Of a stretch of 64,000 nt of DNA, positions 45,931 to 55,429 are shown in pieces. The stretch's first letter is position 1, and every line of letters starts with the position of its first letter. Both the position numbers and the translations under genes were made by a program. The stretch covers positions 5,585,233-5,649,232 of the forward strand of contig NZ_JAUDRJ010000003.1 in the NCBI RefSeq assembly GCF_030382115.1, given 5' to 3'. Origin of the DNA: Nostoc sp. GT001. Its GTDB lineage: Bacteria > Cyanobacteriota > Cyanobacteriia > Cyanobacteriales > Nostocaceae. Under the pieces are notes generated by a model that searched no databases, was not told the origin of the DNA, and saw nothing but the letters and a program-made list of their open reading frames with translations.

Positions 45931-48080
45931 GCATTCTTACAAATAGACTGAAGGTAAATTTTCATATTGATGCTATTGAACGAGATTTTGTTTTTATCCG
46001 CTTCAAACGAGACAAAAATGGCAAATGGTGGGGAGCAGAAGAATTGGATTGCATTATAGGCGACGATTATCAAGCTATGTCCGTTGGATATGCTCAATAT
46101 GCCTATGCCATGTTTGATAAAAAATCGAATGATACTTACGCATTACTTCAAAAACTTAAAACCGATCCTAAATTTGCTAGTGTATCTGCAATTGAGGTAA
46201 AATCCCAGGCTGTTTATACTGGAAATGATGAATGTATATGTGAAGTAACACTTGCCCGCTTATTAATTAACTCTCTAGGCTCATCACGCTCTAAATTTAA
46301 ACATCTACATTTCTCAAATCTGACGGGAGCATTACTTAAAGTCCCTCCATTAAAAGATAAACTTTATGATGCGATTGGTGTTGCTGAAATCACTCTTAGT
46401 AGTGATGAGAGCAAAAAAAATGAATTTTTATTGAAAGTTAGTGTCCCCACTTATCGAAAAAAGGTATCTATATTAAAAGAATATAAAGGTACGGCAGAAT
46501 TAAAAAAAATTCTTAAAAGACCTGAATATGTGTTCCATAGTGGCACAGGAACTCTGAGAAGATGGCTTCCATCTGATGGTAAAGATACAGATCCTACAAA
46601 GTCTTACATAAAATGTAAGAAACAAGGTGAAAAGCGTCATACTAATTTTCTCGAATTTGGAAGTATAGAGAAATTTGAGAAAAGCCGAGCAGGTATTTTG
46701 TTTCAAGTTTTCAATAGTATTCAAGAATATCTATGTGAATACATGAGTGTTAATTTTTCCACTCTTGAAATTGATCGCAGCATTGAACTCCAAAATACTT
46801 TGCTTAAAAGTCCAAAACAACTTCACTCAAAACTAGATGGTCAAGCCATACATATAGTTGATAGAGTTAATGATGAAGATTCTACTAATTTAGTAATTAC
46901 ACTGAAAGAATTTCTTCTTCCTTATATCACTGACGAAAAACTAATTACCGTTAGTAAACGTGATAAAGAAAACACTCTAAATTTTAGAATTATACATGAT
47001 GCCGAATTTTATGAAAAAAGAGGGCAAAAGGACGAATACCTCCCTTCAACAGATAAATTTCAGCGACAAAATCTGACAATTGAATCAACTAAAAATGTCT
47101 CTAAGCCTATTGTTAAAACAATTATAAAGGAACAGCTTATAAAGCGTGATGTTAGCTCTCGAACATTGAACTTGTTTGATTGGGGTAAACTTCAACTAAA
47201 AGGAATTTGGACTTTTGCTGCTTGGGATGAAGATACAGACCACGTAATTTTTATGGAAATTCAACCAAATGGTAATTTTGAATTTTACGAAATAGATGGT
47301 CAAGATATATTACTTCACTGGCAAAAGTTTGATAAATATAGAAAATTCATGACGGCGGGTAGCTCAGGAGATAAAATCGAGACATTAGAAGGTCTTGTTA
47401 TTTCTGATGCTGGTGATATAAATCAGATATTTATAACTGATGAAATCAGTATTCCTGACCTTTCTAAAATTGAAGCTATTCTCAAGGAAGTCGAAACTGA
47501 ACTTCCCGAAGACAAGGGAAGTGGAGATGAGCTAGCTGATATAGTTGAAGAATTTTTACAAGAAGCATCTGACCTAGATGTTGAAAAATTGAAATTATTC
47601 TCATCGGAACTTAGAAAAATTGGTAATCAACCTATATCAAAACGAGATTTTAAGCGTTTACTCGCACAGTATTTGGGGACAACAAAGAAGGTAGGAGATA
47701 AAAATATTGATGTTAGTAGTACAAGTGAGGCTATTCGTTTTAGAGATTACCTTCTCGACAAACATGAAATTCGATTGAAGTTCCCCCAGGATAACCAGAG
47801 CAAAGAAGATTTATTCGACGCTTCTCTTAACATAAAATATTTTGGTGAAACTGAAAAAGAAGCTTATTACCTTGTTGGAGATCGAAGAGATAATGTGCAA
47901 TTCCATTTTAAAGATGCTTGCCATCTCCGTAAAATAGTTGCGGTGAATGGCTCAAAACTGATATTCAGACAACTGCTTGAAACTATGGATGTTGATTTTG
48001 TTCGTACAGGGCAAAGTACCGTAATCCCTTTTCCATTTAAGTATATTAGGGAGTATAAAAATTTTGGCGTTGCTAAATGA
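45927..48080 (+). CDS. unrecognised 717-residue partner of the helicase-nuclease, possible DdmE/pAgo-like protein
   Basis: The ATG overlaps the stop of the helicase-nuclease gene (ATGA, 4 bases), so the two are co-translated. I recognise no catalytic motif by eye. The only Argonaute-like hints are a beta-rich N-terminal third, a central stretch (NTLNFRIIHDAEFYEKRGQ, then DEYLPS...QNLTIE) that could be a MID-like region, and a C-terminal half ending in FPFKYIREYKNFG. No DEDX tetrad is apparent, which would fit a catalytically inactive Argonaute such as DdmE (about 690-700 residues). It could equally be a PIWI-RE-like or unrelated DNA-recognition protein. A/T-rich like its partner. Confidence 0.55.
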   Translation: MSILTNRLKVNFHIDAIERDFVFIRFKRDKNGKWWGAEELDCIIGDDYQAMSVGYAQYAYAMFDKKSNDTYALLQKLKTDPKFASVSAIEVKSQAVYTGNDECICEVTLARLLINSLGSSRSKFKHLHFSNLTGALLKVPPLKDKLYDAIGVAEITLSSDESKKNEFLLKVSVPTYRKKVSILKEYKGTAELKKILKRPEYVFHSGTGTLRRWLPSDGKDTDPTKSYIKCKKQGEKRHTNFLEFGSIEKFEKSRAGILFQVFNSIQEYLCEYMSVNFSTLEIDRSIELQNTLLKSPKQLHSKLDGQAIHIVDRVNDEDSTNLVITLKEFLLPYITDEKLITVSKRDKENTLNFRIIHDAEFYEKRGQKDEYLPSTDKFQRQNLTIESTKNVSKPIVKTIIKEQLIKRDVSSRTLNLFDWGKLQLKGIWTFAAWDEDTDHVIFMEIQPNGNFEFYEIDGQDILLHWQKFDKYRKFMTAGSSGDKIETLEGLVISDAGDINQIFITDEISIPDLSKIEAILKEVETELPEDKGSGDELADIVEEFLQEASDLDVEKLKLFSSELRKIGNQPISKRDFKRLLAQYLGTTKKVGDKNIDVSSTSEAIRFRDYLLDKHEIRLKFPQDNQSKEDLFDASLNIKYFGETEKEAYYLVGDRRDNVQFHFKDACHLRKIVAVNGSKLIFRQLLETMDVDFVRTGQSTVIPFPFKYIREYKNFGVAK

Positions 48081-48373
48081 CTGTATAAATCAGTATTAAT
48101 CAACTGCAACAACTATTACTTTGACGCATTATATCTTATGTTTTATTAGACCCCAATACACGGAGAAACAGTGTTTAAATAAACCCAATAGTAATACTGA
48201 CTAGAGTTATGGTATTGTTCTGTAACTTTATTTGACGCAATCAAGCCACATAAAAATATCAATATGAAAATGTGGTTTTAACTACGCTATTCCATTGAAT
48301 TAGTAAGATAAACTTGCTGTATGTATGTCCTCAAAATACTTACCTTCATCTAGTAAAAAAACAGGCATAAGCA

Positions 48374-48598
48374 ATGAGCAAAGAAGTAGTCAAAGTAATA
48401 TTATGGGAAGAAAATCAAAAAGATTTTCTCAAAAAGTTCTACGATCTTCAATTTACTCCCAGAGTAGGAGAGGAAGTTTACTTAAAAAAGGAGAGATGGA
48501 AAGTAACCAGAGTTGAACATGATTTGGAAATTAGCGAGATTAATGTCTACATGGAATTAATCAAAAAAGCCAAGCAGGAGAAATCATCTAATTCATAA
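48374..48598 (+). CDS. small hypothetical protein downstream of the defence-like operon
   Basis: A 74-residue charged protein (starts MSKEVVKVILWEENQKDF; contains VGEEVYLKKERWKVTRVEHD). It resembles small beta proteins with a WKVTRVEHD strand. It lies 293 bases after the operon on the same strand and is followed by a hairpin terminator. Not recognised. The overlapping ORF 48325-48516 is a shadow. Confidence 0.5.
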   Translation: MSKEVVKVILWEENQKDFLKKFYDLQFTPRVGEEVYLKKERWKVTRVEHDLEISEINVYMELIKKAKQEKSSNS

Positions 48599-48629
48599 AT
48601 AAAATTAAATACACTTAAGTATCATAAAA

Positions 48630-48652
48630 GGGAGGTTATTAGCCTCCCTCAA
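48630..48652 (+). terminator. probable terminator after the small hypothetical gene
   Basis: GGGAGG and CCTCCC pair over a TTATTAG loop. The following T-run is weak (TCAATTCTT). Confidence 0.55.
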
Positions 48653-48843
48653 TTCTTAAGTTGTGTAGCAGCTTATTATTAAATGAGAGCGCAAAATTAA
48701 AAATAAAGGTAATCCTGTCTGTTAAATTTAGCTGCGTAACAGCTTACTGTCGTTACTGAAAACGAATTTTAAGAAGTTGGCGATCGCACTCCAGCAACTA
48801 CAATGAAGGTACAACACTAGTTGTACCTCCAAAGGCTAATAAA

Positions 48844-49059
48844 ATGAAACGGACACTCTATATTCCTGATGAGTTGTGGACACAACTTGACCAATACTTA
48901 AAAGACCACCCAGAGCAAAATCCATCTAGTGTTGTACAGGCAGCACTGGCAGAAAAGTTACGTCCTAAAAATGGTTCAAAGCTACTATCGCTAGCTGGAA
49001 TCGTAGAAAATGCTCCTACAGATGCTTCAGTTAATGAAGACTATTTAATACAAGGATGA
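48844..49059 (+). CDS. VapB-like antitoxin
   Basis: A 71-residue protein with a ribbon-helix-helix-like N terminus (MKRTLYIPDELWTQLDQYLKDH, then PSSVVQAALAEKL) for DNA binding and dimerisation. The acidic, flexible C terminus (TDASVNEDYLIQG) probably neutralises the toxin. It overlaps the PIN toxin gene by 4 bases (ATGA). The pair is expected to be autoregulated through operators just upstream of 48844. Confidence 0.83.
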   Translation: MKRTLYIPDELWTQLDQYLKDHPEQNPSSVVQAALAEKLRPKNGSKLLSLAGIVENAPTDASVNEDYLIQG

Positions 49060-49463
49060 AGCGTATCGTTTTGGATGCAGGCCCCCTGATTGCCTTGGTT
49101 TCTGTCCGAGATGACTACCATCAGGAATGCAAAACAGGTTTTAATAAGTTACCAGAATTGTTTGGTGAGGTTATAACCCCTCTACCAGTGCTGTTTGAAG
49201 TTTACAAGTTTGTGTTGCGAGAACAATCGAGCCGTGCTGCAATGACTGCACTAAGAGTCATTAGTGAGAACACAGTGACTGTACCAGTGAGCATGGAAAT
49301 GTTTCAGGAGATTTACAGCATGGTTCGCCAGATACCACACTGGCAAGGAAGTTTAGAGGATGCCTCTGTTGTAGCGGTAGCTCAACTTTATGACGCTAGT
49401 GTTTGGACGTTGGATTACAGAGATTTGAGTTGGTTCAAAAGTCTGGAATTGTGGACATCATAA
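49056..49463 (+). CDS. VapC-like PIN-domain toxin (ribonuclease)
   Basis: A 135-residue PIN-domain protein. The acidic residues expected for the metal site are visible in VLDAGPLIAL (Asp near 7), LFEVYKFVL (Glu near 48), LEDASVVAVA (Asp near 108) and TLDYRDLSWF (Asp near 126). VapC toxins cleave tRNA or rRNA when free of antitoxin. Start overlaps the antitoxin stop. Located just after the helicase-nuclease operon, which fits an accessory or defence island. Confidence 0.87.
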   Translation: MKRIVLDAGPLIALVSVRDDYHQECKTGFNKLPELFGEVITPLPVLFEVYKFVLREQSSRAAMTALRVISENTVTVPVSMEMFQEIYSMVRQIPHWQGSLEDASVVAVAQLYDASVWTLDYRDLSWFKSLELWTS

Positions 49464-49588
49464 TCGTTACACAGGTCAGTTGAAACATTTTCAGCTTGAG
49501 CTATGGTGTCCAATGCCCCACACCCAATCTTGTCTGTAACGATACACTATAAAAGTAAAGAAATGTAAATAAATCAAATTTTGCAACC

Positions 49589-50536
49589 GTGGAAAACATC
49601 ACATTGGGGCAAAATGGCCCATCTGTTACGCCCTTGTGCATCGGCACTTGGGCTTGGGGTGATAAACTATTTTGGAATTATGGCGATCGCTATGGCCCAG
49701 AACAGTTACAAGAAGCCTTTACCGCAGCCTTAGAAGCTGGTATTACGTTCTTTGATACTGCCGAAGTCTACGGAATGGGACTATCAGAGAAATTTTTGGG
49801 ACAATTTCTGCAACAGACACAACAACCCGTACAAATCGCCACAAAATTTGGCCCCCTACCGTGGCGATTTACAGCCCAATCCGTCTCTGATGCTTTAACA
49901 GCCAGCCTCAAACGGCTACAACTGGAGCGAATCGCTCTGTATCAAGTGCATTGGCCTTTTGCCTTCTTTTTAAGTCAAGAAACTTTGATGAATGCCCTAG
50001 CCGATGAAGTGAAGCGGGGGAGAATTGCCGCAGTTGGTGTGAGTAATTACTCAGCAGAGCAAATGCGAGACGCGCATCAAATATTGGCAGCCCGTGGAGT
50101 GCCTTTGGCTGTCAACCAAGTACGCTATTCTTTACTCAGTCGCCAAGTTGAAAGCAAAGGTATTATCACAACTGCCCGTGAGTTGGGTGTGACTATCTTG
50201 GCTTATAGTCCTTTAGCACAAGGATTACTCACAGGCAAGTACAGTATTGATAGTGCTGAAATCCCCACTGGTGCGAGGAAAATAGACTCGCGATTTAAGA
50301 AAGAAGGACTGCAAAAAATTGCCCCAGTGATATCTTTACTACGCAACTTCGGGGAAAAATACGATCGCACCCCTGCTCAAGTTGCTCTCAACTGGTTAAT
50401 TGCTCAGGGGAATGTTATTCCCATTGCTGGGGTGAAGACAGCCGAACAGGTACGGCAAAATGCTGGTGCTTTGGGCTGGAGACTGAGTGATGATGAAATT
50501 GGAGACTTAGAACAAGTTAGTCGTCTTTGGCTGTAG
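49589..50536 (+). CDS. aldo/keto reductase
   Basis: A 315-residue TIM-barrel NADPH oxidoreductase. It has the family start GQNGPSVTPLCIGTWAWGD, GITFFDTAEVYGMGLSEKFLG (catalytic Asp and Tyr), ATKFGPLPW (Lys) and YQVHWP (His), plus the C-terminal IPIAGVKTAEQV cofactor loop. The start is GTG at 49589. Substrate unknown. No operon partner is visible. Confidence 0.92.
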   Translation: MENITLGQNGPSVTPLCIGTWAWGDKLFWNYGDRYGPEQLQEAFTAALEAGITFFDTAEVYGMGLSEKFLGQFLQQTQQPVQIATKFGPLPWRFTAQSVSDALTASLKRLQLERIALYQVHWPFAFFLSQETLMNALADEVKRGRIAAVGVSNYSAEQMRDAHQILAARGVPLAVNQVRYSLLSRQVESKGIITTARELGVTILAYSPLAQGLLTGKYSIDSAEIPTGARKIDSRFKKEGLQKIAPVISLLRNFGEKYDRTPAQVALNWLIAQGNVIPIAGVKTAEQVRQNAGALGWRLSDDEIGDLEQVSRLWL

Positions 50537-50699
50537 TATTTTTGATCTGTCTAAAAAAGCCAAAAAGTCAAGAGTATAAAGTCAAAATCTTAACTCTTGA
50601 CTCTTAACTCTCAACTCTTAACTTTGCCGAATTTTAGATTTGGATTTTGGATTAAAGGAAAAGTCTAAAATCCAAAATTGATTAACTTCTAACTGTTGA
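50537..50699. repeat. short inverted repeats between convergent genes
   Basis: Contains AACTCTTGACTCTTAACTCTC arrays and an inverted GATTTTGGATT/AAAATCCAAAATT pair (about 50636-50684), which may end both transcripts. No gene seen. Confidence 0.5.
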
Positions 50700-52232
50700 C
50701 TAAGAAGCTGATTCTCTAGCTATAGGTGAACCTATCTTTTTACTAGGGGATGCAGAAGAATCCTGTCCACTTGTCCGCAGTTTTGGTTTGGGAGAAGAAT
50801 GTCTTTCTTCACCATTGTTACTATCTGATTTCCACGCAGCACGGGGGCGATCGCTAGAAGATGATTCACGACGCTTGCCAAGTCTGGGTTTGGGAGCAGA
50901 GGATTCTTCTTGGGGAATTTCCACGTCTGAACTCAACCAAGCGGGACGAGTTTGATCGTAAGCGATTTGTAGTGCAGCTGCGGCGATCGCTTGAGCATCG
51001 TATTCTTCAATCAATTCGCTGACAATGGGCAAGAATGAAGCCAAACGCTCACCTGTCAAAGCTTCCCGCACCAGTTCTTGCAATTTCAGAATGTGTTTTG
51101 CTTCAATCTGGGCGCGTGTGGGAATCGTCAGTACTTGCCAACTTTGGCGGTTATGACGTTCAAATGTTTGCTGTTTGCGGCGCTCAAATGGTTGTACTAA
51201 AGAAATTGCTGTTCCTTCTTTACCAGCACGACCAGTACGACCAATGCGGTGAACGTAAGTTTCTACGCTATCGGGTAAGTCGAAGTTGATTACATGGGAG
51301 AGTTGATCGACATCTAACCCTCTTGCTGCAATGTCAGTTGCTACCACCCAGCGAACTTGACGGTTACGGAATCTGATTAATAACCGTTCCCGCGCTTGTT
51401 GGGACAAGTCACCGTGGTATTCATCGACACTGTGACCAGCGCCTTGCAACTGACTGGTGAGTTCGGCGGCTGTACGTCTGGTGCGAACAAAGATTAAAGC
51501 TGTTTCTGGATCTTCCATTTCCAGAATTGGCTGTAAAGCTTTGGCTTTTGTCCAGTGGCGGGGGATCAAGTAAGCTACTTGATTAATCTTGTTGGGAGCG
51601 GCTTTTGGCTGCTCAACGGTGACAGTTGCAGGCGATCGCAAGAACTTGTTCACCAACATCCGAATCGATGGTGGCATTGTCGCCGAGAATAAAGCTGTTT
51701 GGCGATCTACGGGCGCTTGCGAGAGGATTTTGATCACATCGTCGATAAAGCCCATGCTCAACATTTCATCAGCTTCATCCAACACAAACCACTTCACTTG
51801 ATCGAGCTTTAAACAGCCGCGATCGAGCAAATCGATCACCCGTCCTGGAGTACCCACGACCATGTGAACGCCACGTTTGAGTTGTAACATTTGACGGTCA
51901 ATTGATTGACCACCGTAGATTGCTAACACCCGCAATCCTTCATTACCGATGAATTGGGCGATCGCATCGTGAACTTGCATCGCTAATTCACGAGTTGGTG
52001 TTAAAACTATGGCTTGTACGGCTCTTTGATTGATATCTAGCCGCTCTAAAATTGGTAGTGAAAATGCTGCCGTTTTGCCTGTTCCAGTTTGAGATTGACC
52101 GACTACATCACGACCAGCTAGCAATTGGGGAATTGCTTGCACTTGAATGTTAGTTGGTTCGGTAAAACCGATTTTTTCTAGTTGTTCGACACGCTCTTGG
52201 GAAATACCTAATTCTTGAAATGAAAGAGTCAT
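50700..52232 (-). CDS. DEAD-box ATP-dependent RNA helicase
   Basis: A 510-residue protein. Motifs are Q-motif FTEPTNIQVQAIP, I SQTGTGKT, Ia PTRELAMQV, II DEAD in LDEADEML, III SAT, IV FVRTRRTAAEL, V ATDIAARGLDVD and VI HRIGRTGRAG. A basic, Ser-rich tail (about 440-510) likely binds RNA. Cyanobacterial members such as CrhR/CrhC respond to cold or redox, but I cannot assign this one. ATG start at 52232. Confidence 0.94.
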   Translation of the reverse strand: MTLSFQELGISQERVEQLEKIGFTEPTNIQVQAIPQLLAGRDVVGQSQTGTGKTAAFSLPILERLDINQRAVQAIVLTPTRELAMQVHDAIAQFIGNEGLRVLAIYGGQSIDRQMLQLKRGVHMVVGTPGRVIDLLDRGCLKLDQVKWFVLDEADEMLSMGFIDDVIKILSQAPVDRQTALFSATMPPSIRMLVNKFLRSPATVTVEQPKAAPNKINQVAYLIPRHWTKAKALQPILEMEDPETALIFVRTRRTAAELTSQLQGAGHSVDEYHGDLSQQARERLLIRFRNRQVRWVVATDIAARGLDVDQLSHVINFDLPDSVETYVHRIGRTGRAGKEGTAISLVQPFERRKQQTFERHNRQSWQVLTIPTRAQIEAKHILKLQELVREALTGERLASFLPIVSELIEEYDAQAIAAAALQIAYDQTRPAWLSSDVEIPQEESSAPKPRLGKRRESSSSDRPRAAWKSDSNNGEERHSSPKPKLRTSGQDSSASPSKKIGSPIARESAS

Positions 52233-52261
52233 TAATTCGTCCTAAATTTTATGTAAGGATT

Positions 52262-52320
52262 TTTGGATTAGTCATTTAGTCATTAGTTATTTAGTCATTA
52301 GTCATTAGTCATTAGTTATC
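52262..52320. repeat. 7-bp short tandem repeat (AGTCATT/AGTTATT)
   Basis: Eight or so TAGTCAT-type units upstream of the DEAD-box gene. Intergenic STRR element. Confidence 0.85.
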
Positions 52321-52491
52321 GGCTACTAGTGAGCCAAGGGCGATAGCGCAGCCTCAAGCTATGCCAACGAATCCGCGAACTTCAGGTAAACCCTCATGAA
52401 AACTGCCATTAATGCAGCGTTGACCTCAGAATAAGGGTGAATCTGGAAGGGTCATTTAACAAAAGACAAAGGACAAAAGACAAATAACAAT

Positions 52492-53811
52492 TTAGTTATT
52501 GACTACCTGACCATAGAGGTCGTATGTATCAGCGTGGTGAATCGCTATTGGCACGATGGTTCCTAATTTTGCCTGGCCTTTGACATATACCAGACCATCA
52601 ACCTCTGGAGAAAATCTACCTGAACGACCTATTAATTCACCACTTTCAGGATTTTCTTGCTCAATCAGGACATCAACGATTTTGCCTACTTCCTGTTGAT
52701 TTTTCTTTTGGGAAATCGGTTGCTGGATTTCCATAAGTTGGTATCGGCGCTCGTCCATCACTTCTTGGGGCAAGTGATTTGGGAGTTTGTAAGCTGGGGT
52801 TCCTTCCTCAGAGGAAAAGGTGAAGACACCAACATGGTCAAATTCATGCCGTTGAACAAATCCTAGTAGATGCTCAAAATGCTCTTCAGTTTCTCCTGGG
52901 AAACCAACAATAAATGTTGTCCGCAATACGGCTGTTGGTAGCGCCGTTTTGATGCGATCTATAATCCCATCATTTACGCGCCCTTGCCAAGGGCGGTTCA
53001 TGGCGCGGAGAATCTCTGGATGAGAATGCTGTAAGGGCAAATCCAGGTAAGGCAAGACGTTGGGTGTTTCTTGAATCGCCGCGATCACATCTGGGGTCAG
53101 TCCCGTGGGATAAGCGTAGTGCATTCTGATCCACGGTATATCTACTTTCCCCAAAGCGCGAAGTAATTCGGCTAATTTTGGCTGACCGTAAATATCTAGA
53201 CCGTAGTTAGTGGTGATTTGGGAAATTAAAATAATTTCCTTTACCCCTTGACTAACTAACTGCTCCGCTTCGGCGACGATAGATTCAATAGTACGCGATC
53301 GCTGGTTTCCTCGAAGATGAGGAATTATACAAAATGCACAACGATAATCACAACCTTCGGCAACCCGGAGGTAAGCAACGCCCTCCGTTGTCGTGCGATA
53401 GCGCGGTGTCGTTTCATCGGCAATGTAGGTTGGCTCTATACTAACCTGTTTGACCCGCTCGCCAAGTTCAACACGCTCAATTACATTTACAATTTTGTGA
53501 TAATCGCCTGTACCCACAACGGCTACTGCTTCAGGCAACTCCTCCAAAAGTTGTTCTTGAAAGTGTTGCGCCATACAGCCAGTGATTACGATTTTTTTAT
53601 TTGCCTCTGCCAGTTCTACTAAAGTTCTGACAGATTCTTGCCGAGCCGCTTCAATAAAACTACAAGTATTAACAATAACGTAATCTGCTAACTCTTCATT
53701 TGTATCTACACCGTAGCCTGCTTCTACGAGCATTCCCAGCATGTGTTCTGTATCAATTCGATTTTTCTCGCAGCCCAGATGAGAAATGGCAATCGTTGGC
53801 TTGTCACCCAT
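52492..53811 (-). CDS. rimO: ribosomal protein S12 methylthiotransferase RimO
   Basis: A 439-residue radical SAM enzyme that methylthiolates Asp in ribosomal protein S12. The N-terminal UPF0004 domain has cysteines ([21 protein letters not shown]). The radical SAM motif is CDYRCAFC, followed by [10 protein letters not shown]. The TRAM domain lies at the C terminus ([12 protein letters not shown] and on). Normal length. MiaB is excluded by the LGCEKN/RGNQRS wording typical of RimO. Confidence 0.95.
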   Translation of the reverse strand: MGDKPTIAISHLGCEKNRIDTEHMLGMLVEAGYGVDTNEELADYVIVNTCSFIEAARQESVRTLVELAEANKKIVITGCMAQHFQEQLLEELPEAVAVVGTGDYHKIVNVIERVELGERVKQVSIEPTYIADETTPRYRTTTEGVAYLRVAEGCDYRCAFCIIPHLRGNQRSRTIESIVAEAEQLVSQGVKEIILISQITTNYGLDIYGQPKLAELLRALGKVDIPWIRMHYAYPTGLTPDVIAAIQETPNVLPYLDLPLQHSHPEILRAMNRPWQGRVNDGIIDRIKTALPTAVLRTTFIVGFPGETEEHFEHLLGFVQRHEFDHVGVFTFSSEEGTPAYKLPNHLPQEVMDERRYQLMEIQQPISQKKNQQEVGKIVDVLIEQENPESGELIGRSGRFSPEVDGLVYVKGQAKLGTIVPIAIHHADTYDLYGQVVNN

Positions 53812-54427
53812 ATTTTGAAAATATCTTCATTTTTTTCTTGTAGTCAACATTCCGGCGCTAATTTCGCTTTTTTCCGACCGCTATCCTTCTAATAACAGCA
53901 CGTTGGCAGATTTTCACTGTCAGCAACTGTCCGTAGAATTATGACCCTATCAATAATAAAAATAGAGGTCATGTTATGATATTTTTATCAATTTGTTCCC
54001 CAGGGTAAATTGAAGTGTCTTTGGGTACATTTGACACTTGTAATGTTTTTTAACAATTCGCCTATTGGTATTTTACATTACCACAGCGTGTGCGTTGTTA
54101 ACCTACCCATCGGGAAGCCGCCCAAAGGGCTTGTTGTGAGAAGTCGCTACCCTCAGGGAAATCGACGAAAGCGACTACGCCTATAAAGCAGTAATGCTAC
54201 CCTGGCGATTGGCAAGTCCTACGACAATGCGGGGACAAGACGCCTAAACCACGGAAAGCTGCCTTGCGTCTAGTGAGTGGCAAACTCCTCTTGTAGCCAG
54301 GTTTTATCTTAACATATCTTATGGGAGGTTTCACGCCAATTTCCGTCTGAGGAAAGAGGCAATAAACCGACTATCATAAAACACATTTGACTAGTTAATG
54401 AAAAGTCAAGAGTCAAGGGTCAAAAGG
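53812..54427. other. long intergenic stretch with a possible structured RNA
   Basis: No gene recognised in about 600 bases. About 54100-54305 has nested complementary segments: AGTCGCT/AGCGACT (about 54150-54185, enclosing CCCTCAGGG), AGACGC/GCGTCT (about 54239-54272), and CCTGGC/GCCAGG (about 54211 and 54300). These could form a multi-branched RNA. It may be a decayed mobile-element end or a small RNA. No terminator is obvious and no family is recognised. A T-rich segment at about 53950-54080 holds possible promoters. Confidence 0.4.
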
Positions 54428-54516
54428 AGCCAGTCACGTGCGGGGTTTTCCCCGTTGAAGAGCCACCCCTCTAAAAAGGTTCCCGACCTTAAGAGGAGTG
54501 GTGTTGAACTGGCGTT
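54428..54516. repeat. long palindromic (MITE-like) hairpin overlapping btpA upstream region
   Basis: Outer arms GAGCCAGT and ACTGGC enclose a CGGGG-TTTT-CCCCG hairpin and a second, longer stem (CCACCCCTCT...AAGAGGAGTGG with inner AAAGGT/ACCTT). The composition resembles palindromic repeats scattered through Nostocales genomes. It overlaps the extra N-terminal codons in the longer reading of btpA, supporting the later start. Confidence 0.7.
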
Positions 54517-54566
54517 CAATAGTCAAAAAATTCTGGACTCTGGACTCCGCGAGGCGGATTAAAGAC

Positions 54567-55415
54567 GTGGACTTATATCAGATATTTAAAACTCGCTCAC
54601 CAATTATTGGCGTGGTTCACCTGCTACCACTGCCTACCTCACCCCGTTGGGGAGGTAGCCTAAAAGCGGTGATTGACCGTGCCGAACAAGAAGCCGCGGC
54701 CTTGGCAAGTGGAGGGGTTGACGGTCTGATTGTCGAGAATTTTTTCGACGCGCCGTTTACCAAAAACCAAGTCGATCCAGTGGTTGTGAGTGCCATGACC
54801 ATTGTGGTGCAGCGGATACAGAATTTGGTGACTTTGCCCATAGGTTTAAATGTATTGCGAAATGATGCCAAAAGTGCAATAGCGATCGCTAGCTGTGTAC
54901 AAGCGCAATTTATCCGCGTCAACGTCCTCACAGGCGTGATGGCAACTGACCAAGGATTAATTGAGGGAGAAGCCCATCAACTACTCCGCTATCGACGGGA
55001 GTTGAACTGTGATGTTAAAATCCTGGCCGATGTGTTGGTAAAACACGCCCGTCCTTTGAGTTCTCCAAATCTCACAGTCGCCGTAAAAGACACCATTGAA
55101 AGGGGTTTAGCAGACGCAGTGATTTTATCTGGTTGGGCTACTGGTAGTCCTCCTAACTTAGAAGATTTGGAACTAGCTTGTGGCGCAGCAAACGGCACAC
55201 CAGTGTTCATCGGTAGCGGGGCCAATTGGGAAAATATTGATACATTGATGCAGGCAGCAGATGGTGTAATCGTTTCCAGTTCCCTGAAACGTCACGGACG
55301 GATAGAGCAACCAATTGACCCTATTCGCGTCAGTCAATTTGTGGAAGCCGCCCGTCGCAATTGGAACTCCAAAGGTGAAAGCAAATCAGCAGAACAAGTG
55401 AAGTTACATTCTTAG
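54567..55415 (+). CDS. btpA: photosystem I biogenesis protein BtpA
   Basis: About 282 residues of the BtpA/SgcQ TIM-barrel family. In Synechocystis BtpA is needed to stabilise PSI reaction-centre proteins at low temperature. Recognisable stretches are SPIIGVVHLLPLPTSPRWGG, VDGLIVENFFDAPFTK, VNVLTGVMATDQGLIEG and LSGWATGSPP. I chose the GTG at 54567 (MDLYQIFKTRSP) because homologues start there. The frame is open back to 54498, but that part is palindromic repeat DNA. Confidence 0.9.
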   Translation: MDLYQIFKTRSPIIGVVHLLPLPTSPRWGGSLKAVIDRAEQEAAALASGGVDGLIVENFFDAPFTKNQVDPVVVSAMTIVVQRIQNLVTLPIGLNVLRNDAKSAIAIASCVQAQFIRVNVLTGVMATDQGLIEGEAHQLLRYRRELNCDVKILADVLVKHARPLSSPNLTVAVKDTIERGLADAVILSGWATGSPPNLEDLELACGAANGTPVFIGSGANWENIDTLMQAADGVIVSSSLKRHGRIEQPIDPIRVSQFVEAARRNWNSKGESKSAEQVKLHS

Positions 55416-55429
55416 AAAGTGGGAAAAGA

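Noticed and set aside
48325..48516. 63-residue Ser/Lys-rich ORF
   Set aside because: Overlaps the more protein-like 74-residue frame (48374-48598) and has low-complexity composition.
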